Assembly: GCA_014706385.1 (NCBI GenBank)
Contig: JACGZH010000002.1
Coordinates: 2,388,467 to 2,452,466 of the forward strand
Direction of reading: 5' to 3'
Origin: Phaffia rhodozyma
Lineage: Eukaryota > Basidiomycota > Tremellomycetes > Cystofilobasidiales > Mrakiaceae
DNA length: 64,000 nucleotides
The translations under genes and the position numbers were made by a program. Below are positions 44,408 to 55,556 of this stretch, in pieces; the first letter of the stretch is position 1; each line of letters opens with the position of its first letter. The notes beneath the pieces are model-generated. The model did no database searches. It worked only from the letters and a program-made list of their open reading frames with translations, and was not told the DNA's origin.

Positions 44408-45867
44408 TTAATCTCGGCCGGACCTGCTCAACGACCTTTGAGAACAGTAGAAATAGTGGCAGTCCCACAGATCAATCGGATATTCACACCACGTCAAAAC
44501 GTCAACAAGAGGGGAGAGGTTTTATAGAAACTCACCTGAATATTCTCTTGACTGCATCCACAGGATTGGACCCATTAGTCGTTCCTTGGGACCGACCTCT
44601 ACTCTCTGCAACAAAGTTCCCAGCGCCCCCTCTCCCTGTTCTCATCCGATAGTTTGGTTGGTTCAGAAACAGAAAGACAAGGTCAACATGCGTCTTCGCT
44701 GGTTTCTGAAGAAACTATAGGATGAGAGTAAGATCACGTATCCTACGGACCAGACATATGACCGGATTTTCCTTCGTTAATGATGGCTTTCGCCTCATCA
44801 AATTCTTCAGGGGTTGTAGCGGCACTGTCGTTCGTGTGAGTTCTTTGGATGTTTCCAGCACCTCCTGTTTAAGAAGGTTAAAGCAGTTCGTATTTCCGGT
44901 GGCGCGTCCGTCAATCTCTGATCGAACGAGATGAAAAGCGAGTCGAAAAGAAGAAGTGAGAAGACAGACCTTTACCGGAACTCCAGATTTCATTTGGGTG
45001 GCTTTCCTCCCAGCTCGCCCTCGCTCTTTCATCCTCCTCATCTAACTTCTTGAGGCCTTCTACATCAGAGTCCCGGGGGTAATACTGGTTTCCGTAGCCA
45101 CCCCTGCCTCCAGACTGGGCTGCTCTGTACGAGTCAGGCTGGCCATGCTGATAGTCTGGAAGAGGGGATCTGGACGCAGCGTCCCGAGACTGGGATCTGG
45201 ATCGCATGTTGCCTGCGCCTCCTCGGCCGGCCGAATGGATCCGGCCTGCTTCCTCCCTCCGCCTGGCTTCAATCACCTGGGTTTCATAGGCCTGTTCGGA
45301 AAGCTCTCGTTCACGTTCCTTGGGGTCTCTGGATGGAGATCTAATGTTGCCAGCTGTTGGAAGTTGAGATCGAAGGAATGAGTAAGATTGATTGATTGAT
45401 TGATTCTATAGTAGTGCGGGCTGATCAGGAAAACAAGAAGAACCCACCTCCGCCTTTGAATTTGGAAGAACGCCAAGAGAGTGTGCCAGTGAGGAGGAGG
45501 AAGGGTAAAAAGGAAGAAGAATGGGGTCTTATCAGCTCGGGCTTGGGGGAGACCTAAGAAAAGTACTACGCCAAACTGGACAAACCTCGGCCGGAGTGCT
45601 GGACTCGTTCAACGCTTGGCAGGTGGGGCGATCGTCCTCGCTCGGACTGGTAAATCAACGTGTCATCTCCGGCTCCCTGTTCGATCGGAAAGATGTCTCA
45701 TTAGTCATTTCGAAGACAGAACAACAAGGAAAAACAAGAGTAAGACGAACAGAGCGATCTTTGGATTGACTGCTTGATCTCATGTTGCCGGCCCCTCCTC
45801 TTCCCGTGGAGATCATGTGGTCTGATCTACCTCTGGACCTAGATCTGGAGTGTTCGTCAAAGCCCAT
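44408..45867 (-). CDS. Par32/Amu1-like protein (DUF3602, GRGGAGN repeats)
   Basis: Member of the fungal Par32 family. In yeast, Amu1/Par32 acts downstream of TORC1-Npr1 and inhibits the ammonium transporters Mep1 and Mep3. The start is at 45867 (MGFDEHSRSRSRGRSDHM). The protein is Arg/Ser-rich, likely disordered and phosphorylated, and built around repeated glycine boxes: TGRGGAGNMRSSSQSKDRS (about 45790), KGGAGNIRSPSRDP (across an intron, 45340-45450), AGRGGAGNMRSRSQSRD (about 45210), GGRGGYGNQYYPRD (about 45100), GGAGNIQRTHTND (about 44850) and TGRGGAGNFVAESRGRS (about 44620). The final exon appears to read LSRSGRD-stop at 44408, but its acceptor is uncertain. Small introns separate the boxes. 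The neighbouring divergent gene is an ammonium transporter, which fits the known partner. Confidence 0.83.
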
Positions 45868-46937
45868 GGGTGCAAATAAGTGTGAGTGTGTATATGTATG
45901 TAGGTATGTCTTTGCGTGTCTTTTCCTTTTACAAACTAAAAGGAGGAAAGCAGAAAAATGTTGTTACGAAAGGAAGAAAGAAAGTGAAGGAAAGGAAAGA
46001 GGAAGAAGGAGAGAGATGAATGGAGGGATGACAAGACGGAGGGTAGATGGTATGTTCGATGATTCCCAATAGCTTTCGTCACAACCCTAGAGTGGGCTCG
46101 AGCAAGCAGTTGGAGATAGAAGACAGGATGCGCAGTCGGTCTCTAAAGTGAGAAATGCATTTGAAATTAAAAGATAAACCACTTACTTACCTTTCTCCGC
46201 TCGTTCGGTAAACACTCTTTCTTTGTTTCAGCTCTTATCTTTCGGATAAAGACAAAAGCTCCGCAAGAGGACGAGAAAGATGGAAGAAGGCTCAACAACA
46301 CTGATGGATTTGGAAGCTCAATCAACTCGATCATCCGCATGTCAAGCCAAAAGAAAGAGATCCATGAATGTTGCGCGTTGGCCAAGCCCAGAAAATTTAA
46401 GCATCCCACAGACATTTCCATACATGCTTATATTTCTACATGCATTCACATGTTCGTTATAGTGAACATGAACACAACGGCTATGCAAAAGAAGGAGATA
46501 GGAAAGAAGGAAAAACTTGTCCTCGATCTCGTTGGGTCGGAGACATGGATTACACCGATCGCGAGCGAGTCATAGAAAGTTTGGCTTCTTAGTTTGAAAA
46601 AGCCTGGCTGATCCCTTCTGATTCTGATAGATGCCGCGGACAATGACGAAACACCGACGATAAGGATTCAAACCCATTTCTGGGCAAAAAGCATGGTTCT
46701 CTTATCTCGAACGACTTCCGTTCTCTGAATATGCTGGTTCATTCCTCATAAACTCTTTTCTTCTTCCTTTTTTCTCCTCTTTTCTTGACTCCCTCTTTTC
46801 CTTCTCTCTCTCTCAACCTTCCACCCAGTTCTCACCTTCTTTCTTCCACCGAAGACAAAGTAGAGCAAGTGCCTTGGCTTTCTAAGCGCTCGATTTAATT
46901 ACACAAAGTACAACTCTCACCCGTACATATCCGCAAC
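45868..46937. promoter_or_regulatory. Shared promoter Par32-like / ammonium transporter
   Basis: 1.07 kb between two start codons. It has GATA-factor type sites: CTTATC at 46234-46239, GATAAG at 46659-46664, CTTATC at 46701-46706, plus weaker GATAAA at 46172 and 46245. Clustered GATAAG sites are the hallmark of nitrogen-regulated fungal promoters (AreA/Gat1 class). Factor binding is inferred. Confidence 0.6.
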
Positions 46938-49642
46938 ATGGCAACCGTGGCCATCAAATACACCGCAGACGAGAGTATGTCCTTTATTCAATTCCTTCTC
47001 CTTCCTCGATCTTGAACCTCATTGTGATCTTGTCGGATTCTTTTGTTTCACAGACATCATTGCACTCGGCTATGACAATGCAGTCTATAATTTGGGAGAT
47101 ATCTCCTGGATCCTCACCAGTACAGCTCTTGTCTGGTTGATGGTGCGTGCTTCTCTTCTTATCCACCGAATATTTGCCAGAGAAAAGAAACTCGATTGCT
47201 CAACTCATTGCGATTAATGCTGTTTATGTCATCTAAAGATACCCGGTCTAGCATTCTTCTACTCTGGTCTTGTTCGCCGCAAGAACGCTCTGTCCTTCCT
47301 GTTCTTAGGGATGGCCGGATTGTCAGTGGTCTCATTCCAGTGGTTGTGAGTAGTCTCTTTCTCTCTTTCCTTGGCTTGCGCTGCGCGGAGCTCTCCTCGA
47401 GTTTCCTTATCTCTTATAGTCGCCGATCCCGTTTCTCATCTAATTGCTTCTCATACCTGATCATGCCAATACAGCTTTTGGGGATTCTCTCTTGCCTTCT
47501 CCGAAACTGGGTCGGCTTACATCGGTGATCTCAAGTACTTTGCTATGCGAAATGTTCTCGATGCACCTTCTATTGGATCAACCCGAATACCGAGCTCTCT
47601 CTTTGCCGTCTGTACGTCTCACGGTTTCTTCTCGCAAGCCATCACCGGTAGGAACACACATTGAATCGGTTTCAATTCCAATCTAATAAACGCAATAGAT
47701 CAGTGCATGTTCGCTGCTTTGACGCCCATCATTGCCGTTGGAGGATTTGCTGTAAGCATTCTCGAACCTAGAAAGTCACTTCTTTGAGAGCCCAAAATTG
47801 ATTCTGTCGGTCAACCTGGTATGTCGCAATAGGAAAGATGCCGAATGGGACCTGTGTTGGTCTTCATATTCATATGGAGCACTCTGGTCTATGACCCCAT
47901 TGCCTGCTGGACCTGGAACTCCAACGGTTGGATCTATGTAATGGGAGGACTTGATTTCGCTGGTGGAAGTCCGGTTAGTCACCTTCCGCTCTATTCCTTG
48001 CGCTTATTCTCTTACCCAGATACTCATTTCATCCTGCTCGCCTCTTCCCCTCTCTTGGTAAACTTGACAGGTTCATATTTCTTCTGGAACGGCTGCTCTC
48101 GCTATCGCCTTATATTTGGGCAAGCGAAGAGGCTACGGAACTGAGAGGTATGTTCCGCGTCCGTCATCTCGAGTCAACAGTATTGGGCATGAATTCTGAT
48201 AGTTACTTTGTGCGCGGTTGTGTAATTCTCCCTCCTTTCAGACTTGCCTACAAGCCCCACAACACCTCCTATGTTATCCTGGGTACAGCATTCCTTTGGT
48301 TCGGATGGTTTGGCTTCAACGGGTTAGTACATTTTCCCATATATGTTCATCTCTTACCTATACAGCACTAACCACTGTGTTCTTGTCTTCAGAGGATCCG
48401 CTCTTTCTGCTAACCTCCGAGCTGTATCCGCCTGTATTGTGACTGTAAGTGATCTTGTTCGAAGAATTACTACACGTCTGATCTTAGCGCTGACTCATTC
48501 CGCCTTTTCAACAATAGAACTTGGCTGCGTCCGTCGGAGGTCTTACCTGGATGATTCTCGATTACCGTCTTGAGAAGAAGTGGTCGGCCGTCGGTTTCTG
48601 TTCCGGAGCTGTCTCTGGTCTTGTCGCCATTACTCCTGCTTCTGGTTTCGTTGGCGCTCCCGCTGCTTTGGTCTTTGGTGTCGTCGGTGGAGCGGTGTGC
48701 AATTACGCTACTCGAATCAAGGTTAGTCCACCTTCACATTTTCTCCACCTCCAATCTAGACTACGTTTTCTGAGCTCTTCTGTTTTTTCAACAGTTCTTG
48801 ATCGGCGTTGATGAAGCCCTCGATGTCTTTGCTGGTCACGGACTCGGAGGAATCGCCGGAAATCTGATGACTGGTAAGCCCTGTTGTGTCTATGCCTTTG
48901 TGCTTTTAAAACTCTGGCTGATATTTCTATTCTCCTGTCTCCAATAACCAAAGCCCTCTTCGCCCAGGCCTCTATTGCCTCTCTCGATGGATTTAGTGAA
49001 ATTCCTGGTGGATGGATTGATCATCACTATGGTTGGTTTCTTCTAATTCGTTTCACCTGCCACTCGTACACTGATCACATAGCTTTTGTTTCTCTGTTGA
49101 TAGTCCAACTCGGTTATCAGTTGGCCGACTCTGTTGCCTGTGTTTCGTACTCTTTTGTCATGACCACCATTGTAGGTGCCTCTGCCAACCTGTTAGAGCT
49201 ATCGAAACGAAGAGGCTAACTTCTGATCTTTTTTTGCCGCTCGATCTGCCATACGTCTGTTGCCATTCAGATTCTCTGGATTATGCACTACATCCCCGGA
49301 CTCAGGTTGAGATGTTCTGAAGAGAGTGAGATCGTCGGATTGGACGATGCCGAGCTAGGAGAGTTCTCATACGACTAGTAAGTTGCTTCGCAATGAAGCC
49401 TCAAGATATCAGTTGTGTAGTCTCCCTTGCTGATCGTGCTGCTCCCCCTTCTGACCTTCTTTAACAGTGTGGGGTTGGATCCTGAGGCCCGACTCATTCA
49501 TCACGAGGGGCGAGTGGTCGTCACTTCTGATGCTGAACACAAGCAACCGAACGTCATTAAACCGGAAGACCACAGTGAATCAAGCTTGTCTTCCAAACCA
49601 CAAGGAAACGAAAAAGCCGGAGGAGCGGCTGTTGATGCTTAG
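46938..49642 (+). CDS. Ammonium transporter (Amt/Mep, Mep2-type)
   Basis: Plasma-membrane ammonium permease of the Amt/Mep/Rh family, importing ammonium as nitrogen source. The start is at 46938 (MATVAIKYTADE). Exons give NAVYNLGDISWILTSTALVW, IPGLAFFYSGLVRRKNALSF, FAALTPIIAVGGFAERCRMG, DPIACWTWNSNGW and the Amt signature region GGLDFAGGSPVHISSGTAAL. Later segments are FNGGSALSANLRAVSACIVT, LVAITPASGFVGAPAALVFG and DEALDVFAGHGLGGIAGNLM. Both pore histidines are present (VHISSG and AGHGLGG), as in Mep2 rather than the Glu-substituted Mep1/Mep3 type. The cytosolic C-terminus contains EIVGLDDAELGEFSYDY, the conserved Amt/Mep regulatory stretch. About ten introns, some with AAAG acceptors. A Lys/Ser-rich tail ends at 49642. 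Confidence 0.97.
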
Positions 49643-49869
49643 TATGGGGGATTTAATTCGATACCTACACTTTAATTTTTCTGTTTCTTTTCCGGGTCTT
49701 GTTCTCTCGTCTTTTTCTGTACCTATGTTATATCCCTTCTGCTTTTCAATTAGCCTATGGTACCATCGGTTGCTGGTGGCAGCCGCAATGTATTCCTCAT
49801 TGACACCAAAATGTTCATATATTCAATCAAAGCTGAAAGAATATATATTTACAATATATGGCCTTGGCT

Positions 49870-51180
49870 ACTAGAAAGCAACCGCAACCGATGGTGATCG
49901 ATACATGATCCTTTTGGACTTGGGTGCCCTCAGACCACAGAACATCAAATCCTCATGGGTCATGGGTTGAGTCTGTGCCAGCCTCATCCTCAGCCTCACT
50001 AGCGACAGCGTCAAAGCCCGGCAGCCTTGCTCCCTTGTTCTCTTCCTGATGAAGGGCCAGGTGCAGCATGTTGCGCAACGCATTGACATCTCGGTTCCAC
50101 CAACTCTGAAAGCAAGCATAGAGCGCAGAGAGGACAGATAAAGCGATCAGTACTCGAGATACCATCTCGGAACACTATCATAAGATATGTGACAGACATA
50201 GGTCACTTACTCGACAGACGCTCCGACACTCTTTCATCGCCCACGCTTTGTTCTTTCCAGAGAACTCGCCATGGCACTTGAAGCACGCCCTCGACGTCCG
50301 ATACTCTCACACTTTGCGGACCTGGAGCAGCGGAGAGACCCTCAGCTTGGCATACAGCGTCTTCACAGGACCAGGTGCATGCCCATGAGAAGACGACGAG
50401 AAGGCGCCGTCGCCGAAGGCCAGGAAGGTGCGTGGACGTCCTGCTGACAGACGGAGCGCCACCTGGTGGTACGCTTGCTCGCGGCTGATGTGTGCGCCCC
50501 AGCGAAGACGTCTCCACCGTCGAGCAGCGAAGAACGTCGCGAGCGAAGAGTAGGACTGAGAGTGTATGACGAGAGCAGCGCGAAGATCATCAACACTGTC
50601 AGATATGAACGAAGGAAGATCTGGAGAAAGACATCGGAGAAAGAAGCCGAATCAAGACACCGATATGGGCAAGGCAGTCTGCAAGGTCAGTAAGGCTGTC
50701 TATACAGTCAGCTTGAACGTGAGTGTGAACGTGAGAGGCACTCACCACGGAGAGTGGTTGACACTTTCGGATGGTTCTTCATCCACAGCCGCTGTTTCCG
50801 AGCGTCTCGGTCCATCCCCGCAAGGTGCTTCCATGACTTCAGAGAGAGCGACCACTGCGTGCCGTGCTCAGCCAGACCGCCGTTGTCCAGAGACATGTCG
50901 AGCCCTCCTGCGGTCGTCGAGAGCAGCGTCCGACGACCTGTGTCCAGCCCCACGACCTCGTCCTCTGGCCGCAAACCCTACGGAAGATACTCTGCTCGGT
51001 GACGGTCCTTGTCTTCGCCCTCCCATCTCCATCCGTAGTCGTCGATGCCAGATGGAGGCGATGTCGGTCTCAGCATTCCGGCAGACACGCCGATTCCGTC
51101 CGTACTGAGCGACATGTCGAAATGTCGCTTTCTGGTCTTGACTTTGGATACATAAAACGACTGCCTCCATCAAGCGTCAG
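49870..51180 (-). pseudogene. Decayed Fanzor (eukaryotic TnpB-like RuvC nuclease)
   Basis: Relic of a transposon-encoded, RNA-guided nuclease. Reading from 51180 down: a wedge-like block RHFDMSLSTDGIGVSAGML, then an in-frame TAG at 50980-50978, then RuvC-I EDEVVGLDTGRRTLLSTT, followed by SLKSWKHLAGMDRDARKQRL. An intron (50745-50621, GTGAGT/CCAG) leads to DLPSFISDSVDDLRAALVIH, RRWRRLRWGAHISREQAY and TFLAFGDGAFSSSSHGHAPG, then PVKTLYAKLR. An in-frame TGA (50309-50307) precedes EYRTSRACFKCHGEFSGKNK. A second intron (about 50209-50110) joins ECRSVCR to SWWNRDVNALRNMLHLALH, the zinc knuckle and RuvC-III. The order RuvC-I, FGD, EYRTS.C..C, C..C..WNRDVNA is that of fungal Fanzors. Two nonsense codons make it inactive unless recoded. 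I could not recover the N-terminus. Confidence 0.82.
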
Positions 51181-52448
51181 AGGCAGCTCGGCGGAGCATG
51201 TTCACGATGTCATGATTCTGGCGAGCCGTGAGCCAGGATATGGCTTTGTCGTTGGTTATGTTGCCCAGATATCTACGATGGCGGTAAGTAGGTCAATTCA
51301 TGCCCACAGCCAGCTACACTGTAGGGAAATGGATCATTGCCATTGCCAAAGAGATCCTTCATTTTGAGTCTGTGAACTGTTGTTCAGCAGAGAAGAAAGC
51401 GCTTTGGAGGATGTTGAGCACTTGACTCCGTGTCACCGCTCCTTAGTGCAGATCACCTGCTTGCCTGCCGATAGTGACGGCCTGGACATACAGGCGCATC
51501 ATTGAGGAGAGGTCTGGAGTGGGAGCTTCACCGAACCAGAGTGTCAAGACGTGTGGTTTCAGAAGGTAAGGCGCGTCAGATGTTGTACAACCCAGTCAGG
51601 CGACGACCGACTCGATCGGGCCCGCAGGGGGTTCAGAGGCGAGTAAGGAGCCAAAGCCGACCTTCACCGTTCACGACACCAGAAGGACTGCTGCAGCAGC
51701 GCGGATTAATACTCCGTAGCGTGAGCCATAGAGAAGGCATGGGCAATCCAATCGCCTTGGATGGCCAACCTAATGATAGGCTGAGCATCTGTCAGTGGTA
51801 GTAGTATCAGCTGCAAGGTAACCCTAACCGGGTTCTAATCCGTTCCCTTGCGCTTTATGTCGAACACAAGGGGAGCGACACCCTTTGAGCCGACTGATGA
51901 GTGTTCTAACGTGAAGAAGTAATCTAATGTGGAAGAGTGTCCTCATCCCCCGACTTCTTTCTGTCTCATATGCGGTCGACATCGATGCCTCCTTCCTTGT
52001 AGGAGACCCCCTCTGATCGGTTCGACTGGCCGTCGGTCGCGATGAACAACGTCGTGAAGACCATCGGTGCCGGCTCTACCGTTTACAGACGGAGACATGA
52101 ACATACAGAGAGACGAAGCAACAAATAGACACATAAAAATGAGGAAAAAGGCGCAATCACTCATCAACAAAGTCTAATGAAGGAAACAATATTCATGATA
52201 AAAGAAAGAAACAGACACAACGAGAACACAAGACACAAGGAGCCTGAACCAAGATACAAGGATAAAAGAATGAAAGAAAAGGAAGAAGAAGTATGAGATA
52301 ACAACAAAGCAAACACCACTCAAACAGAAGGAGTTGGATCGAACTGATTATATTCAATCAAAGCTATATATCTTTATGAAGTTAAGCCGAAACCGGCAGG
52401 ACCCTCCTTTACTCTATTGGCCTGAGAATAACCTCTTGGTTAATTTAA
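51181..52448. other. Unassigned accessory DNA upstream of the Fanzor relic
   Basis: About 1.27 kb. The left part (51200-51800) may hold the lost N-terminus of the Fanzor, but no frame is convincing. At 51791-51840 sequences resembling pol III A and B boxes occur (GTCAGTGGTAGTA and GGGTTCTAATCC), with a telomere-like AACCCTAACC between them. At 52090-52135 there is a degenerate stretch similar to 58380-58440. No gene is called. Confidence 0.4.
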
Positions 52449-54667
52449 TTAGAAGATGAGCTGCAAGTCAGATAGGTTGAACGTTAGTGATATCTGGATC
52501 GATGGCGCCTACTTAAGATTCATGACACTCACATTGATGAATCGATCCAATCTTGGCTGGATAATTTGTGCAAGCTCAGCTTCACATTCCTCAGTATATG
52601 CATCGAGAGACGCAATATCGCTAATAAGATCCGCTTCGTCCGGTCTGACAAAGGAAGTGCGCTTCACGAGTTTCCAACCCACAAAAATGGCGATAAATAT
52701 GAATATAGCTGCGTATGCGAAGAAGAAGGTGAGGCCATCGAACGTGCTAGGAGACATGATGGTGTATGCCTGAAAGATGCAAGTGAAGCCGACGACCACA
52801 ATCACATACCAAGCTGAAGCCAGAGGCCAACGAGCTTTGATTGGAAGGAAACCACTGCCATGAAGCCCTTGTGCCTTGAGCGCGCGGTCAAAGAAAACAT
52901 AGGTGATGCCCATCACTACCCATGTAAGGATTTCTGAACAGGTCGTGATCTGAATTATAGTGATTTCTGTCAGCTGTCTGAGCTATTGAAATACTGGACT
53001 TGGATCAAGCAACTCACGTTGACCCACCAACCCAAAACCTTGTACGTTCCCGCCGACATCTGAAGGTAAGACAAGCAGCCTAGAGCAAGTGCAGCCCCAA
53101 CTGAGACATAAGGCACTCCCATACCTAGAATACGACAAAATCTATCAGGTCAGAAGCTCGCGGAATCCGATGATGATGGGTATAATATCAAACTTACGGT
53201 TAAGTCTCCTGAAAATACTCGGGGCCTGTCCGGCAAGAGCCAGTCCATGTAACGACCGTGATGTAGTAAATACAAAGGTATTTGCGGTCGAAAGGAGAGA
53301 CACAAGGACCGCAGCATTGACAATGGAGCCAAGATAGGGAATCTGCAAGCGTTTCATACTATGAACAATACCGTTTCAAGTCAAATAGAGGGTGAGATCC
53401 ATACAGTTGTATTTGAATAGCACAAGTAAATTCCAGACCAAAAGGACTTACGCGACGACATAAGGAGACTTGGCAGCTCCGGCCGATCCAACCTTGATTG
53501 CGCTCAAGAGTTGTTCATCATCCGAAGCACACACCGTCGCAACGCAAAAGGCGCCCAAGCCATAAAACAGGAGCAACCGAAACGTAGTCGACTTGTAGAC
53601 TCCAGGCAGAACTCTTCGAGGGTTCTTCACTTCTCCAGCCATAAGGGACATGAAATCAGGCCCGACGATAGAGAAAGCGGCGAAGATGATAGTAGACCAT
53701 AGAGCCTGAAGTCTCTCAAAGGGACTGGCTCCTACCCAAGGGGAGGGGTCTCTCCAATATCGGAAACCGTACTTGTCGTGAATAGGGTTACCTCCACACA
53801 TGGTGACCAATGTAAAGAAAGCTAAACCGAAGACGAGCAAAATCTTGCCGATTGCTACCCAACTACATCATGTGGAATATATGGAGGGTAAAGATCAGTC
53901 TGCAGTTCGGATTGCAGAGTGTGGCAACAGACTTACAATTCTACCTCTCCAAACCATTTGACCGTCCAAACGTTCAATGCGGCGAATACGACAAGCAAAA
54001 TTGAGATGACGATTGCCGGGTTTAGATCATTGAACCAATAGCTGAGCACCACGTTAAGGATGGTAATCTCGTAATTGAGAATGGCCGCCGAGGTGATAAA
54101 GTAGTTGTATCCAACAGCACAGCCGAATGCCGGGTCGACGAATCTTGAGGCATGTGCCATGAACCCACCATCAAGCGGAAGAAGCGTGGTGATTTCCATT
54201 TCTGGCGGCATAGATAACGGTTAGCTTTTGTTACTACTGAACTTGACTCTTTCAGGTGTGTTATCTCTTACGGAAGTTAGACACAGCCCAGATGACCGAA
54301 CACCAGAACAGCATACCCAATACAAGTGGCACAGGACCTCCTGAGACAAGAGCCGTGCCGATGAGTACGAATAATGCAGCTATAAAAAATCAATTGTTCA
54401 TTCGATTAGTCTATACGCGTCGAACGCGGCCGCGACAAAGTATCAAAAAGGACAAGGGAAGACAGATTTGCGTTGCTGGTCCTTCGACTCACACCCTATA
54501 CCACCAGCGATGGTGATCAGTTGGAGATGCCTTGGGGTCAACTTTCTGTGCAGGTGATGCCGGGAAGTATCGGCCACTGGTTCCGTTATTTGAACGACGA
54601 CATCATCTTTGTCGTCTTGGTAGCTGGCTGATTTGATGCCATCGTCTAGTTCGAATTGATCGATCAT
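52449..54667 (-). CDS. Amino-acid permease (APC superfamily, YAT family)
   Basis: Proton-coupled plasma-membrane amino-acid importer. The start is at 54667 (MIDQFELDDGIKSASYQDDK). An acidic cytosolic N-terminus leads to LTPRHLQLITIAGGIG, the conserved beginning of the first membrane helix. Exons then give AALFVLIGTALVSGGPVPL, EITTLLPLDGGFMAHASRFV, DPAFGCAVGYNYFITSAAIL, GNPIHDKYGFRYWRDPSPW, IIFAAFSIVGPDFMSLMAGE and VKNPRRVLPGVYKSTTFRLL, the standard fungal AAP order. The C-terminal helices end near DRFIN, and the last exon appears to be 12 nt (52460-52449, Leu-Ile-Phe-stop). The YGFRYW block resembles dicarboxylic permeases such as Dip5, but substrate cannot be assigned. It is divergent from a Zn2Cys6 factor. 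Confidence 0.9.
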
Positions 54668-54840
54668 GGTTGAGTGGTGAGGAGAGAGGAGGGCTCGAGT
54701 GCTGGTCTGAAGAATGGCTTAAATGTTTTAGGTGGATGCAAACTCGGCTGAAGAGATAAGAGCATGTTGGAATCCTTCGGATGGCACATATATGTCAGTT
54801 AACAGAGGACGAGGTGGTGGAGATTTTGAATTTGTCAATT

Positions 54841-54884
54841 GCGGACCGCCATATAACATGGGTTGCGCCGGCGCGCGGACCGCC
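54841..54884. promoter_or_regulatory. Paired CGG-N1-CCG boxes
   Basis: Two exact copies of GCGGACCGCC, 34 bp apart start to start. Zn2Cys6 proteins bind pairs of CGG triplets, and a Zn2Cys6 gene starts 670 bp to the right. A one-base spacer is shorter than the classic Gal4, Ppr1 or Leu3 sites, so binding is a guess. Confidence 0.45.
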
Positions 54885-55242
54885 CTCATAATACATGATC
54901 GATGGTATCTTATCGCGTCTCGTTGCATGCAGGATTGGTTCTACTGTAATCTCAGCACCTCACGATGGATCGTTAAGTCAGATACCGGGTAGTCTACTAC
55001 GACCAGCAAAAGGTTGTTTGTAATGGGTTTATTTGACTCGAACCCCCCTTCCCAACAATAAATAAATAACGAAGGTGGGAAGATAACTTCCCTGAATGGT
55101 AGATGTAAGGAAGCTGGAGAACGAAATGAACTTATCGTCATAGAGAAGAACTCGATTTAAAACGGAAACAAAAAGAAGCAAAAGTGACGAGGAGGGATGA
55201 AAATCAACAGACTTCAACTATAATATAAGATGCAAAAAGCAT

Positions 55243-55320
55243 GATGAGAGTAATCTCAACCGATGGTGGTCGATACATGGCCCTTTTGGACTTGGGTGTC
55301 CTCAGACCACAAACTTCAAC
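55243..55320. repeat. Fragment of Fanzor-associated repeat (copy B)
   Basis: Shares CTCAACCGATGGTGGTCGA, CCCTTTTGGACTTGGGTG and CCTCAGACCACA with copies A (49885-49945) and C (58100-58165). Similarity ends abruptly after CCACA, so this is a truncated 3' end only. Confidence 0.88.
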
Positions 55321-55556
55321 TATATGTTACCTGAACACCACGGGAGGTTTGCTTGTCGGTGAATATAAAATCTATAATCAAGAACGTTATGGTGAATTCC
55401 GTGTTTTCAAAAAGTCCCTGTGAAACTCCCTCTTATCGGCAAATGGGTTAGGGTTCCCATTCTACATCCTCTCTTATTGCCCTGCAACCCGAGTCAAGTA
55501 CCTACAGTCAATCAACCCTCTGAACGTGTCGAAAATCTTCGAAACATCTTCAGAAG

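Larger units (their letters stand above)
54668..55556. promoter_or_regulatory. Divergent region permease / Zn2Cys6 factor
   Basis: About 890 bp between two start codons. Two identical boxes, GCGGACCGCC, lie at 54841-54850 and 54875-54884, each holding CGG-N1-CCG, separated by GTTGCGCCGGCGC. The right part includes a fragment of the Fanzor-associated repeat at 55243-55320. Confidence 0.55.

Noticed and set aside
46640..46690. tRNA T-loop-like word GGTTTGAATCC on the minus strand
   Set aside because: Flanking bases cannot form a T stem, and no acceptor or anticodon arm is found.
50566..51108. 180-codon plus frame (Arg/Ser/Pro-rich)
   Set aside because: Antisense shadow of the Fanzor RuvC-I exon, whose minus-strand reading has clear family motifs.
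51502..51801. 99-codon plus frame opposite the Fanzor relic
   Set aside because: No domain, no splice signals. It lies in decayed mobile-element DNA and is likely an antisense shadow.
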